Of a DNA stretch of 64,000 nucleotides, positions 20,107-31,100 are shown one piece after another; the stretch's first letter is position 1, and every line of letters begins with the position of its first letter. A program made the position numbers and the translations under genes. This DNA comes from Pomphorhynchus laevis (lineage: Eukaryota > Acanthocephala > Palaeacanthocephala > Echinorhynchida > Pomphorhynchidae): positions 1 to 64,000 of the forward strand of contig WNNJ02002675.1 in the NCBI GenBank assembly GCA_012934845.2, written 5' to 3'. Under the pieces are notes generated by a model. The model was given only the letters and a program-made list of their open reading frames with translations, was not told the origin of the DNA and did no database searches.

Positions 20107-23034
20107 TTACATGACCACAACAAAACAAGACTGTGAATCAGGTGTCGAGAAGGTGTGAACGGAGGAGGTGTTTGAATGTGATAAAGGAGGGGCGCGGCGG
20201 ACGTCGAGAGGGAGTTGATTCCAGGCGAGTGAGGCGGCGACGAGGAAGGATCGGAGACCGTAGTTGTTGGAGTAATTAGGAACGTGGAGTAAGAGGGTAT
20301 GACAGGAACGAAGCGATAGCGAGGTGGGGCGAGTATCGTCTAAGAAAGGAAGGTTGATGAACGATGGGGAGCCGACAGCGATGAGACGAAAAGTAACGAG
20401 AAGAAGGCGGAGTTTGATGCGGATGTGGATGGTGGGCCAGGAGAGTTGGGCAAGATATGTGGATGTGTGGTCGAAGCGACGGAGACGAAAGAGCACTCGA
20501 ACGGCGGTGTTGATTATTCGTTGTAGGGGTAGGATGATGGATTTTGGAGAATTGGCGAAAAGGCTAAGGCAGTAATCGATTTTAGGGAAAAGAAGCGATG
20601 AAAGAAGAGACATACAAGAACGGAAGTCGATAAGGGGGCGGATACGGCGGATGTCACGGAGAATTAAGTTAGACGAGCGGACCTTGTCACGGACGAAGGG
20701 TTTAAGGGAAAGGTGATCATCGAAATGGAAGCCTAAGAAAGTGAGATTGTGGACTATAGGGATGATCGATGAGGCAAAATATACAGTGGGAGGAGATATG
20801 TTTGGTTTACGGGGAAGGATCCACATTATTTTGGACTTTTCGGGGTTTAGAACGAGATGGAGATTGGAGAGACGTTTGTAGATAGAAGAAAGACAGTTGG
20901 AGGCAGAAATGCCGATATCGTGTATGCGATGTGCGGGTGCATGAGCATAGATTAGAATGTCATCGGCGTATTGCATGACGTTAAAGGAGTAAGGTTTGAT
21001 AAATGGAGAGAGATCGCCAAGCAAAAGAGAGAAAAGCAGGGGACCTAGGACTGAACCTTGTGGGACCCCGCAAAAAATAGGGATGGGAGGGGAGGATGAT
21101 GAATTAGAACAGACGCGAAAGGAACGGTCGGATAGATATGAGGCGAACCATGCTACGGAGGAGGAAGAAAAGCCGTAATCATAACGAAGGCGAGAAAGGA
21201 GGACGGAGTGGTCGACAATGTCGAATGCGGAGGAGAGGTCGAGGGAGATGAGAACACTATATAGAGCCTTGTCTCGAGAAATGAGTAAGTCGTTGTACAC
21301 TTTTATGCATGCGATTTCTGTCGAGTGATTAGAGCGGAAAGCGGATTGGAAAGGAGGGTACAGATTGGATGAGGAGAGATAAGCGTTGATTTGTATTAAG
21401 ATGAGGCGTTCTAAGAGCTTAGAAAGAGTAGGGAGTAGTGAAATGGGGCGATAGCTAGAAGGAAGGGAGGGGTCGAGCGATTGTTTCTTAAGGAGGGGAC
21501 GAACGATTGCGGATTTCCAGTGTGAAGGGAAGATACGACTGCGGATGGACGAGTTAAACAAGGTTGTGAGAAATGGGGATATCGATGAGCATATAGATTT
21601 TAATATGTGGGTAGGCAGGGGATCGGCGGGTGAGGTTTTGTTGGGCAAGGACATGAGGACAGATGATACTTCTGTAGGTGAGACAGGGAGAAGATGAAAG
21701 AGTTCCGGAAGGATGAGGCTAGGCGGGGCAGAGTGGGATAGGATGGAGACCGGGGTGTGAGAGAGCAGCGTGGATACTTTAGTCTGGAGAAATGACGAAT
21801 AATCATTAGCATTGATGTTGCCCGGCGTAGAGGAACGAGCCATGATTGAGTTAAAAGTATGCCAGAGAGTCTTAGAGTTGAATGAAGTGATGATTTTATG
21901 CTGCCAGAAGGAGTTGCATTTGGTACGTAGTAGGTTGAGATGAGACCGGCGAAGAGCAAGATAGGAATCACGGAAATACGGAGTGATCGAGCGGAAATCG
22001 CGTCTGAGAGAGCGGTGATAGACTCGAAAAGCATGGCGGAGTCGACGCTTTGAGAGTAGACATTGGATGTCAAACCATGGGGCACGGTGCAAGCGACGGT
22101 GTGGGTGAGACTTGAAGGGCAAGAGAATATCGAGAGTGAATGTGAGTTCAGAGTCGAAAAGAAAGGCGAGATCGTGAGGAGATGAATATGTTATTGTGGG
22201 TAATGATAGAGACGATTTGAGTAAGGCAGAGCGGAGAAGGGAGAGGTCAAGATTTCTCCAAGGGCGACGTATGATTGTAGGTGTGTGAGGATGGGTGTGG
22301 TTGCGAGTGAGATCAAGGGTGATAAGAAAGTGATCGGATAGACCAGGATCAGAGGTGGACAGTGAGGTGTAGGCAGCAAAATGATCGGGAACAGCGATGA
22401 TGTCGAGTGCTCCACCAAGTATATGTGTGGGTTCAGTGTAGATTAGTTTGTAATTGTAGTTGGATAGAATGTTGATGAAGCGGATGGAATCTGTGGAAGA
22501 GGGGCGGTCTAGGCGGATATTGAAGTCGCCTAGAACGAGTGAAGGGATTGAGGACAACGAACAATGAGAAAGGAGGTCAGCGATTTCGGTAAAAAATAAG
22601 GCTGTAGGAGCTGATGAACCAGGACGGTATACAATGGCGAGATCTAGAGTGATCGGGTTAGAATAACGACAAGTGAGCAATTCAAAAGAGCAAGGACTGA
22701 AAGGGGGATTGATATTGCGAAGAGACGCTGGGTGACGCGCGAATGCGACGATGCCGCCATGATTAGAGGATTTAGAAGGGCATGAGCTGAGGGGGCGGGC
22801 AGATTCGACTAAGGAGCAACCGGCAGAGAGCAGACGGCGAATGGAAAGGTCGTCGGAATCTGAGTGCCAGGATTCGGCGAGGCAGAAGAGATCGATGGAT
22901 TGCTTGGTGAATACGTTGAGGATAAGATCGGATTTATTGAGAATAGATCTAGTGTTGAGGAGACCGAGGCGGAAACCGTTTGCTGTGGCGAAAGAGTCTA
23001 GTGGAGAAGACACATAGGAGAGATGGAGCGCCAT
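20107..23034 (-). CDS. L2-like LINE ORF2: endonuclease-reverse transcriptase
   Basis: This intact 975-aa protein has no visible break. The APE endonuclease spans about residues 18-250: L-L-N-T-R-S-I-L-N-K, L-A-E-S-W-H (catalytic Glu), G-G-I-V-A-F-A, I-V-Y-R-P-G-S, L-V-L-G-D-F-N-I-R near 170 and L-S-D-H-F near 235. A basic linker (S-K-R-R-L-R-H-A-F) is at about 335-400. The reverse transcriptase spans about 500-760: K-K-Q-S-L, Y-R-P-I-S-L-L-P, F-R-S-N-H-S-T-E-I-A, L-D-L-S-S-A-F-D-I-V, G-V-P-Q-G-S-V-L-G-P and Q-Y-A-D-D-I-L near 688. The tail ends A-W-N-Q-L-P and an H-T-F motif. Clade assignment (L2 with Crack/Daphne relatives) is from motif memory. Confidence 0.9.
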   Translation of the reverse strand: MALHLSYVSSPLDSFATANGFRLGLLNTRSILNKSDLILNVFTKQSIDLFCLAESWHSDSDDLSIRRLLSAGCSLVESARPLSSCPSKSSNHGGIVAFARHPASLRNINPPFSPCSFELLTCRYSNPITLDLAIVYRPGSSAPTALFFTEIADLLSHCSLSSIPSLVLGDFNIRLDRPSSTDSIRFINILSNYNYKLIYTEPTHILGGALDIIAVPDHFAAYTSLSTSDPGLSDHFLITLDLTRNHTHPHTPTIIRRPWRNLDLSLLRSALLKSSLSLPTITYSSPHDLAFLFDSELTFTLDILLPFKSHPHRRLHRAPWFDIQCLLSKRRLRHAFRVYHRSLRRDFRSITPYFRDSYLALRRSHLNLLRTKCNSFWQHKIITSFNSKTLWHTFNSIMARSSTPGNINANDYSSFLQTKVSTLLSHTPVSILSHSAPPSLILPELFHLLPVSPTEVSSVLMSLPNKTSPADPLPTHILKSICSSISPFLTTLFNSSIRSRIFPSHWKSAIVRPLLKKQSLDPSLPSSYRPISLLPTLSKLLERLILIQINAYLSSSNLYPPFQSAFRSNHSTEIACIKVYNDLLISRDKALYSVLISLDLSSAFDIVDHSVLLSRLRYDYGFSSSSVAWFASYLSDRSFRVCSNSSSSPPIPIFCGVPQGSVLGPLLFSLLLGDLSPFIKPYSFNVMQYADDILIYAHAPAHRIHDIGISASNCLSSIYKRLSNLHLVLNPEKSKIMWILPRKPNISPPTVYFASSIIPIVHNLTFLGFHFDDHLSLKPFVRDKVRSSNLILRDIRRIRPLIDFRSCMSLLSSLLFPKIDYCLSLFANSPKSIILPLQRIINTAVRVLFRLRRFDHTSTYLAQLSWPTIHIRIKLRLLLVTFRLIAVGSPSFINLPFLDDTRPTSLSLRSCHTLLLHVPNYSNNYGLRSFLVAASLAWNQLPLDVRRAPPLSHSNTSSVHTFSTPDSQSCFVVVM

Positions 23035-23074
23035 CGAATTTTTGGGCGGGTGTGGACAACTTGAAAATTTCCGT

Positions 23075-24011
23075 CTATGTTTCGGATGGAGAGTGATGTT
23101 TCGCCGTTTTCCTCGCGACGGCGTTTTTCGATGCGGGCTTAAGAGATTTGAGCGATTTCAGACGGGGCGACATCGGGGAAAATTCGAGTGGTTGAAGATG
23201 ACATGAGTTTGAATCGTTGAGAGAGGACAGAAGACGCGTGAGAGCGATGCTTGAAAACAATTTTTAGGAGAAGGGGCTGGGAAGGATTAGATTGAGAAGA
23301 TTTGTTTAGACGGATGAATGCGACAGGAGAAATGTCCTTGAAAAAGGATGGTTTATCCGCAGGAACAATAGACGAGAGGATGGATCTGAAGGCGGAAACA
23401 TCATGGTCCAGACGTGCTTGTGGAGATGAGGAGTTAGAAGGCGTGATATTAGTAACAATGACGCAACGATCGCGAGAAGCAAAGCGCTTCCGTAAAGGAG
23501 GACGACTGACGTGAGTAGGTGAGATCACGATAGAAGAGCTGTCAGTTGATGATTTGGAGGGATTTGGTTTGACGACGTGTTACATAGAGGATAATGATAA
23601 TAAAGAGGGTGGCAAGCGATGTGAGGAAAGGTTATGAGTGGAAGGATAGTGGAGGTTGGTGGAGGTGATTTTGATTGATGGATGCAAGTTATTGAGAAAC
23701 GAGACGGGAAGGACGGGACGTGGGGTGTCGGGGAGTGAAGATGACATGGAATGGGAAGTGTATATGGTGGCAGGGTCGGTGGGTGGAGAAAGGACATTAG
23801 AAACGATGGGGGTAGTTTGAGTTGACGTGTTGGATGTTGATATGTGCTTATTGGAAAGGTTGCATATTAGTTTGTTTGCACAAAAACCACATACGAAGTC
23901 TTCTTTAGCCTTATTCTTGTCGCAGGTGATTGTTGTCCAGACGCTGCAGTCGTGTATCGAGCACTGTACTTGCAGTTGTCCATAGTTGGTGTCGGTCTTA
24001 GTTGTTTTCAT
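23075..24011 (-). pseudogene. L2-like LINE ORF1, broken
   Basis: The first open piece (24011-23580, 143 aa) has the PHD-like zinc motif C-S-I-H-D-C-S-V-W-T-T then F-V-C-G-F-C. A second piece in another frame (23528-23139) holds R-D-R-C-V-I-V-T-N-I, A-R-L-D-H-D-V and L-L-L-K-I-V-F. A third frame (23260-23075) ends the protein at K-H-H-S-P-S-E-T. Two frame changes therefore separate the parts. The plan matches ORF1 of copy D, where the frame is open throughout. Confidence 0.75.
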
Positions 24012-24424
24012 TTAGATTTGGTAGCGTTGTATAAGATCGTTAAAGGTTACGACGGATACCCAATAAAGTGTGCAAATTTGAATCATCGTGTCTGTCATCG
24101 AAGGCATGTTTTCATCTTAAAACTCAATACCGTGGAAGGTGCCCTCGAATATATCGTCTTTCGCATTGAGCTGTTAGCGTGTGGAAGATGTTACCGGACT
24201 TTTTAATATATATCGATGACATTGATATATTTAAACAAAAATTGTTAGAATGGATACGACATCCTGATCAGCAAACTATCCGAATGGCGTACACCTCAGA
24301 TCAACGATAATTTCAACAATTTAGCCTTGTTTTTTTTTCTTTCTTTTTTTTGTTTTTTGTCTATCTTTCTATATGAGCAGACTAAACAATCTACGGGCTT
24401 TGTCTTGTATATTAATAATAATAA
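24012..24424 (+). mobile_element. CR1-type LINE copy E, 3' block
   Basis: The plus strand resumes the CR1 tail with D-L-V-A-L-Y-K-I-V and G-Y-D-G-Y-P. It runs to the family's C-terminal helix (I-D-I-F-K-Q-K-L-L-E-W near 24220) and then a T-rich 3' UTR with GAGCAGAC...GGGCTTTG, ending in (TAA)n at 24410-24424. The (TAA)n is shared with the reversed 3' end of the next fragment, so the two LINEs lie tail to tail. Confidence 0.7.
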
Positions 24425-24560
24425 CATACGAGCATTAGCTTAAATAGCTGGCTCACAATAAGTTCGCAAATAAATTAATTTGTTATTAAAATAAAGAAAT
24501 GCAACACAAAGCATTGCCTAATCCATTCGTGGTCTTCTTTCAAAGTACTAAGTAAACTGC
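24416..24560 (-). mobile_element. CR1 3' tail fragment of the 647-3060 family
   Basis: The sequence matches 650-800 closely, including ACATACGAGCATTAGCT, the AGCCAGCTATTT hairpin region and the last codons of ORF2. It is truncated at about 24560, giving a 135-bp heavily 5'-truncated insertion. Confidence 0.85.
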
Positions 24561-24794
24561 AGTTATAAATTATAAAAAAGAAATTAATAAATTTCATATT
24601 ATAAATTATATAGTGTTTTTATATAAATATAACATTATTAAATACAATATAATATTGATATTATATTAATATTAATATTAATATATTAATATTAATATAT
24701 TAATAGATGTTTATATAGTAATATATTAATATATTAATATATTATTATATATTAATATATAATAATATATTAATAGAATTAATTTTTTTATACA
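24561..24794. other. Low-complexity AT-rich block
   Basis: This block is almost pure A+T with repeated TTAATA and ATATTAATA motifs. No gene is seen. Confidence 0.8.
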
Positions 24795-24877
24795 ACAATA
24801 TTTATTAGAATATTTTTACAATTGTGTAGGTTTCTTCAAAAAGGCCTCAACCAAGTTAGTGTTAAAAAGCATTTGCA

Positions 24878-25720
24878 TTAATGTTGGTTTGGCGAATTAT
24901 TGAGTGAATTCGCTTGGCTATCGAGTTGTCTAACTGATGCTCGCCGAATCGCCATAGATACACACTTTGCGAGGATAAATGAAATGTTGCTTCTAAGGTT
25001 TGTGATGCATTCATTATATGGTGTATTGTGTTTAATCGCCTGTTGACTCGCAATCTGTCGTAATACTCTGTCTGCATTAGGACCTATGTTTTCCAGCGCC
25101 GAAAACGTGAGATGGTGAAACCCGGAACACTCAATTTTTGCTACTCGTTCAGCATATTTGGATCGTTTTCTATTCTCGTGATAGTTATGCGAATCATTCA
25201 TCCGTTGGGAATACGATGAGGCAAGCGGATTAAAAACACACACGTTCATAAAGGACAGCTCCATCGTTGTTCCGAATAGATTATTGCATGCTATATCTAA
25301 TCGAGCCGACCTGTCTGTGGTTGTATTGATGTTATCAAATATCATTGAGTATGGTACTGGTATGAGTAACAGTTCAATAGCAACACTGACGCACACATCA
25401 CGAAGTGCTACTGCGATCTTGTCTCTTATTGTGTTATGTCGTATAAAGGGTATTCCACCAACTTGACATGAGAGTGCGTGTGTGATATTGAAGTTCTGTC
25501 CACAAATACATTTTGATGGAGTGTTTACTGGTTTCCATCCATATCTTGCTGATATCGCGTCCTGGAATTGTTGCTTCGATAAGTATCGACCAGTTTGTGT
25601 AGCGAGATAAGTACTGAGCCACAACGATGTTCCAGAATTATTAGTGATATGTTTGATATTCTCCTTTTCTATACTTGTTAGTTCATCCAATACTTGCGTT
25701 TGTATTTCTTTGAACCGCAA
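24878..25720 (-). pseudogene. Copy H C-terminal zinc knuckle and nuclease-like domain
   Basis: This is a 280-aa open block. At about residues 67-81 a zinc knuckle C-I-C-x7-H-A-L-S-C is followed by G-G, R-H-N-T-I-R-D-K, then A-R-L-D-I-A and M-N-V-C-V-F-N-P. In the family as I recall it the last motif is usually FFDVRVFNP, so Asn may replace an Asp here. The end is basic and helical. It would cut target DNA in an intact element. Confidence 0.65.
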
Positions 25721-25771
25721 TTGTTTTTCCTCCTTTATGTGCAGTGCGATTTGAGACTGACTATTTTCCCA

Positions 25772-26644
25772 TTATGAGCAATCTAGGTCGTTCATTGGTG
25801 CACACATTCGTAGTGAAGATGTGTATTCTTCTAACGTGTTTGAGCTAAATTTATTCACTCCCAATCCACCTAGTTTAATTGGTAGCTGAACAATTGTCTC
25901 CCATTTTGAATGTAAATTACTTTGCCCGGTTATCTCTCGCAATAGATCTCTAAATACTATTGAGTCTAGTTCTTCTAGCCATTGAGAATCGAGTGGGGTT
26001 GTTCTTTTCAGGTGTGTCCATATGAACTGTAGACTCTTGATAAGCAGTATGAAAGCTGAGTGGCTATCTATGAGAGCTATATCTGTTAAAAGTTTGATCT
26101 GTTGTACCCAATCATTTGCAGTTTGCTTAACCATTTCTTCAATGTAGTCCGCTTGACCGATAAAGCTGCAAAGTATCTTCACCCCTGTTGTAACAACTTG
26201 AACATTATTGTGCCTAAAGAATGATGCCTCTTTATATTTATTTGTTGGGTGGATGAGCAGGGTGCATTTCGAGGGATTGATGTAGTATCCAAATTCATGG
26301 CTTATTTCTTGCAGGTTATTCCATAGGGAAATCAAATGTTCGTAGGTCCCAACACAAGTGGCATCATCTGCGTACCACTGATGCATTATCGCGGGAACCC
26401 TATTTTGTAATTCTCTGATGAGCGGCAGAGAGGCAGCTGCGTATGCAGCCATCGCGAGAGGGTCGCCTTGTGTGAACCCTTCCTCCGAGCATAATAACTC
26501 TTTCTTCAATGCCATGGATGTGGGTGATGAGTAAAAATTACTCAGTATAGTCGTCATCGACGGGCATATATTGTTCATGTTTTGAAGAGCTGTTTGTCTA
26601 TTCACACAATTAAATGCGTTTTTTGCGTCTAATAGAAGAATCAT
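25772..26644 (-). pseudogene. Copy H reverse transcriptase palm
   Basis: A 290-aa open block starts L-L-L-D-A-K-N-A-F-N-C-V-N-R (motif A). It then has E-G-F-T-Q-G-D-P-L-A-M (motif B), Q-W-Y-A-D-D-A-T (motif C), Y-Y-I-N-P-S-K-C and L-P-I-K-L-G-G-L-G-V at the end of the thumb. The catalytic aspartates are present. Upstream, one stop separates it from the L-C-A-G-Q motif near 26700. Confidence 0.8.
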
Positions 26645-26721
26645 TTATCATTCGATTTTTTAAATTCTCTTCTAATCGAATAAATTGCTGATTCAATACC
26701 ACATCGTTGTCCTGCACAAAG

Positions 26722-27948
26722 TTAAACTTTACCCGCGATCTTAATCAACTCACCGCGAATGCGCTTGTAGATTACTCTACCAACAATTCGACGCAATACT
26801 TCTCCGATTCCTATGGGGCGAATACCGTGGCACTTATCCAATGGTATCAACCTGCATATTTTAAAAGCTTCAAGGTGAATATCATTTATTCGTGTTGTTG
26901 CGATGCGTATTGCGAAATCTCCAACCTTCTCAGCTAGTTGCTTTGACTCATTACCGTGCTGTGTCAGTAGTTCGCGCCATATCTTTGCATCCATCCCGGA
27001 TGGTCCAGCGGATCCGTGTGTTTTCCTGGAGGCAGCTATTACATCATCGAGTGTGATATTATGAAATATGATATGATTGTGCAATGAATATCCATTAAGC
27101 GGTGAGCGAAGAATGCAATTTTGATCTACTTGAGCTTGTTTTGGATGTCAATCCTTTAATTTATCAAGAATAGTACATCCTTCAAATTGTTCAGACGTGT
27201 CTAGTATTTTTGAGATTTGGCCATTAGACTTCAGCAGTCTTGTGGCGTTTCCGAATTTCCCATTTCGCGTGAGTCTAATTATGTTCTGGATCATAGCAGA
27301 CCTGGTGTTTGCTTTGTGTCGGGATTGCGCCTTGCTTTTGGTTTGCAGGAATACAGCCTCCGAGAAAAGTGTATCTAAGTGACTCTCCTTCCATAATTGC
27401 AGACGGTGAGTGAGTGTTTTTCTTATAATACTTACTTTATTTGAACTGATCCTTTGTAGTAAAAGATGATATAGGATAGTTATCATCTTTAAAGCTGTAC
27501 ATGCTTTTGTTGAATTTGAATTGAATTCCTCCAGAAGATCAGATATTATCGAGATAATCTGCTTTGTATTGTTGCATTTTGGTAAGTGTATTAAGTTCGG
27601 CTTCCAGTGAATTACAATGTCGTATATTGTATCTAGTGTAATATCTTCACTGGGCCTTTCCGGATTTACATAGTCTGTAGAATCGCGCGATCTGTGTTGT
27701 GATGCAGGATGTTGTCCATCATTTGAAACTTGATCATGTAATTTGACATTAGTATTTGTCGGTTGAGCAGCGTTATGCGATGGTTGTATACTAGGCTGTG
27801 TAACACATATTCTATTACGACAGTAAAAGGTTGACCTCTTGGCATGATATTTTTGCTTTCCTTGTATGTTATTTATCCTGTAATTATGCGCTTTTGGTTT
27901 ATATATAAACGTTCTGAACGAACAATGATCTTCGAAGCACTTTTGCAC
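26722..27948 (-). pseudogene. Copy H N-terminal and pre-palm region
   Basis: Two open blocks, 27948-27148 (266 aa) and 27084-26722 (120 aa), are separated by a frame change. The first is a basic helical region with an R-S-A-M-I-Q-N-I-I-R-L-T stretch. The second has A-G-P-S-G-M-D-A-K-I-W and R-P-I-G-I-G-E-V-L-R-R-I-V-G-R, the finger motifs that precede the palm. An N-terminal zinc finger is not obvious. Confidence 0.65.
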
Positions 27949-27971
27949 TTGTTTGTATGTTATTTTATTGT

Positions 27972-28006
27972 AATTAGCTAGAACATGTAAGATGTTCTAG
28001 CTAATT
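27972..28006. repeat. Perfect inverted repeat at 5' edge of copy H
   Basis: Arms of 15 bp (AATTAGCTAGAACAT and its complement) flank GTAAG. Directly after it comes a second AT-rich palindromic block, with repeated TTCTATTAAAATAGAA motifs at about 28020-28090. The pair marks the edge between copy H and the flanking host or LINE DNA. Confidence 0.85.
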
Positions 28007-28198
28007 AAGAAATTTTTTACTTCTATTAAAATAGAATTTTTTATTCTATTTTAATAGAATTAATTATAATTCTATTAATATATTAATAGAAGAAAATTTA
28101 TGTGTTTTAGCTAATTACAATATTAACATACACAAGCTTAAACACACAATATATTTTCGAGAATATCGACAACCTTAAAGTTCTAACAGATTTTACCA
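28007..28198. other. AT-rich spacer, possible LINE 5' UTR
   Basis: This span includes AGCTTAAACACACAATATAT near 28132-28151, which is the reverse complement of the sequence just upstream of the CR1 at 647-3060 (around 3013-3032). No gene is seen. Confidence 0.5.
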
Positions 28199-31100
28199 AA
28201 TGACGGATCGCGGTCATCCCAAAAGCAAGTATCCTCAATAGAAACTATACCCATCACACATTATCAGTCGCTTTCCCCCTTTCAATCTGATTTTTGCAAT
28301 CCAATAATATCGGATTTTGTCACGCATGAAATAAAATGTACGAATTAAAATTGTAGTCTTTATACAGTTATCAGGGTCCCCGTTCGGATATCTCGTGAGT
28401 TCTTTCAGCAAGGCTTGTGCGGCACATGTGCAGCTTCGAAAATCTCATATTATGGAGGAACTGGAAAAGCAGGAAGGGTTGATTAGAAGCTTAGAGACTG
28501 ATTTTGCAGCTCTTAAGCTTTCGATACCAGAATATTCTTCTCAACACATAGAAAACATTTTAAAAGTTCCTTTGCAGAGGTTGTTCGACGCGAAGTTACA
28601 CGGTCAGTAATTGCTGCTTCTTCGGCATCAGTCCAAAATAATAGCCCACTTAATATCATTAAAGCTTGCGAATTACAGGCGAAACGCTCAAATACAGTTA
28701 TTATTAGAAATTTACCAATTTCTGAGGACGAACAAAAATCTATTCAGGCTTTATTCAGGGAGATTGGTTTTGTTTTACCAGCAGACAAAAAATTCTCGTT
28801 TTTCCGACTTTCTGCGAAGCGGAGTGATGTGCCTCCGTGGCTCTTAATTTCTTTAGATGGACATTCGGTAGATACTATCATTCGATCAGCTCACCGTTTG
28901 AAATCGTCAGTTCTTTTCCAGAGAGTATACATTCTACCAAATTTGTCCCCGGCGGTACGTGAGATTCAAAACGCGTTGCGCGCTGAACTTAAAAAGAAAC
29001 GCCTGGCTGATCCGTCTGGCATATATCGCATAAGAAATACTCGCGTTTTGAGAGTGGGTGAGACTACAACTAGTACTGAGGAAACTAGGTCTGGGATAGA
29101 AAATTCTTCGCCTATATGAATATGGGAAGATCCTATCCCTTTCTCTGCTTCCTCAATAGTTACTAATTTTGATTTCTCGAAGGTTAGCATTCTTTTATTT
29201 AATGTTGAAGGCTTATCATCTCTGCTTCATCTGGGTTTGGCCTCGTGAATTCAGCGTTTTGATGCCGTAATTTTGAATTAGACTTTTAGTCTGAATCACC
29301 TTTCTCTACAAGAGTTCTATACCTTTGACCTACCTGCTTGCTCACATGGTAGAGGTCGTTCATTCGGTGGTGTTATACTAGCAATAAAGTGTTTGCCCTC
29401 ATCTTGGTCTCACTCTGTCTCAGATAATTGCATTTGCCTTGTAACTCCTTATCTGGTTATCATTGCCGTTTATTTTAATCCCGACTTCTCTGCGGCTGAC
29501 ATTATTGATGAACTTTCACAGCTTTGTTTGAATTTGCCATCTAATTCGAGAGTTTTTGTCGGTGGTGATTTTAATGCAAAATATTCAATTCCACACAGCC
29601 CGAAACTTCAACAGCTTATTAGTTACTTTGCATCTATGAACTTAAAAATTTATATCCCCGCTGAGAAATGGTCTTATGAGTGTTAACGCTCGAATAGTTT
29701 ATTAGATTTTGCCTTTTCAAATTGCGAGGTAACGAAGATGAATACAATGTTTGCCTCTGAATAGTGTTTGATACGCAAGCATAAGCCGGTAAACTGTATA
29801 GTCAATTTTCATTCTCAGATATTAGAATCTCCAACTAGATCGCGTCACTCTCGTATTGTGAATCCCGAGTCTTTAAATATCCAAGTGGTTCTTAAAGCAT
29901 ATTCTCTTATGTCAACAGGTCAACATCATGAGAGTGCTGATCTTTTGACTGCAGCAATAGTTCAGAGTTGTCGTTCGTCTTCCAGTCGGCGCTTCACGAG
30001 TCGTCCTTTTAATTATCGCAAGTGGCCTATCCTGCAAGAAATGCAGCAAACACTGCTTAGGATGTCTCGCGATTGTGGTAGTGGGCATTTTACAAAGGAG
30101 GCTTATATTGTCCTTCGACGGGTTTATACCAAAATACTGAAGACTTTTCACCGGGATTGTTTGTACGCAGAAGAGTGTCATCGATTAAGTTTGGCAGAGA
30201 GCTTTCCATGATAAATCCATTCTAAACATCCTAATAAAATCATGTCTTTAGTTCCGCTTTCCAAGTGGGTTGATCACTTTCGCTCTTTCCTGCATCTCGA
30301 TGATCTATCGTTGTCATCGCCAGCTAATAATTTTGATTTTGACGGTTTCTCTGGTTTGATTGATACACTCTTTTCCATTGATTAAATTGAAGGATGCCTT
30401 GCGCGGATGCACGTGAAAAAAGCTAGTGGTCCGGATAATCTCTGTGTGGAGCAACTCCGAGCTACATTCCACTTATTTGGCGGCTATTGGACCTATATGT
30501 TCAACTCTCTACTCTATGGATCCTGTTTGTCTTTCTCTTGGAAAGAGGGGATAGTGAAAGTCCTATATAATGGCACCGGTTCTTTGGAATCTCCAGACTC
30601 TTATCGCGGGATTTTCCTTTTAAACTACGTTTATAAATTATTGTCGTTTGTATTAACTTCTCGACTAGCTAAGCACTGTTCTTCGTTATTGCCTGAAGAA
30701 CAATTTGGATTTCGGCAGGGCCGCTCGACTTGTGATGCTATCAATCTAGTGCGTTCTTCTGTAGTCAACTGTATTTCTAATAAAAATTCATTATATGCCA
30801 TCTTTTTTGATTCTAGTAGAGCATTTGACTCAGTCAATCGAAATATCCTTCTTTCCAAGCTGCATAATAATTGTAATTTTCGTGGGCGCTTTCTTCGCCT
30901 ACTAGATGAGATTCTATTACCTAACCGAGTTAAGGTATTCGATAATTTAGCATACTCTGACTTCTTCACAGTTAATCATGGCGTATTGCAGGGTGACCCA
31001 ATCAGTCCTCTATTATTTTCAATCTTCGTTTTTGATTTACCATCGCTTATACGGTCTTTTGCAAACGAGGTTGAGTTGGCACTATATGCTGACGATCTTG

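Larger units (their letters stand above)
20058..24011 (-). mobile_element. L2-like LINE copy F, near full length
   Basis: The element reads on the minus strand from ORF1 (24011-23075, broken) to ORF2 (23034-20107, intact). The 3' UTR is very short, with the hairpin GCGTGC-GCTG-GCACGC followed by ATTTGCCACG, AATAAATCC and a T-rich to A-rich end near 20058. It is GC-rich, purine-skewed on the plus strand and clearly younger than its neighbours. It inserted into CR1 copy E: C-terminal codons of E stop at 20057 and resume at 24012-24020. Related copies are D, K, O, P and Q. Confidence 0.88.
24795..27960 (-). mobile_element. Non-LTR retrotransposon with C-terminal zinc and endonuclease-like region (copy H)
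   Basis: On the minus strand three or four open blocks form one element: an N-terminal block (27948-27148), pre-palm (27084-26722), palm with Y-A-D-D (26644-25772), and a C-terminal zinc plus nuclease-like block (25720-24878). The layout and the motifs R-P-I-G-I-G-E-V-L-R-R and C-x-C-x7-H-x3-C followed by R-H-N-x2-R-D suggest a non-LTR element with a C-terminal restriction-like endonuclease, R2/HERO-like. That assignment is by recall. There are at least three stops or frame changes, so it is inactive. Confidence 0.75.

Noticed and set aside
20324-20575. Arg-rich 83-aa plus-strand frame
   Set aside because: It is the antisense of the intact L2-like ORF2; its Arg content follows from the skewed base composition.
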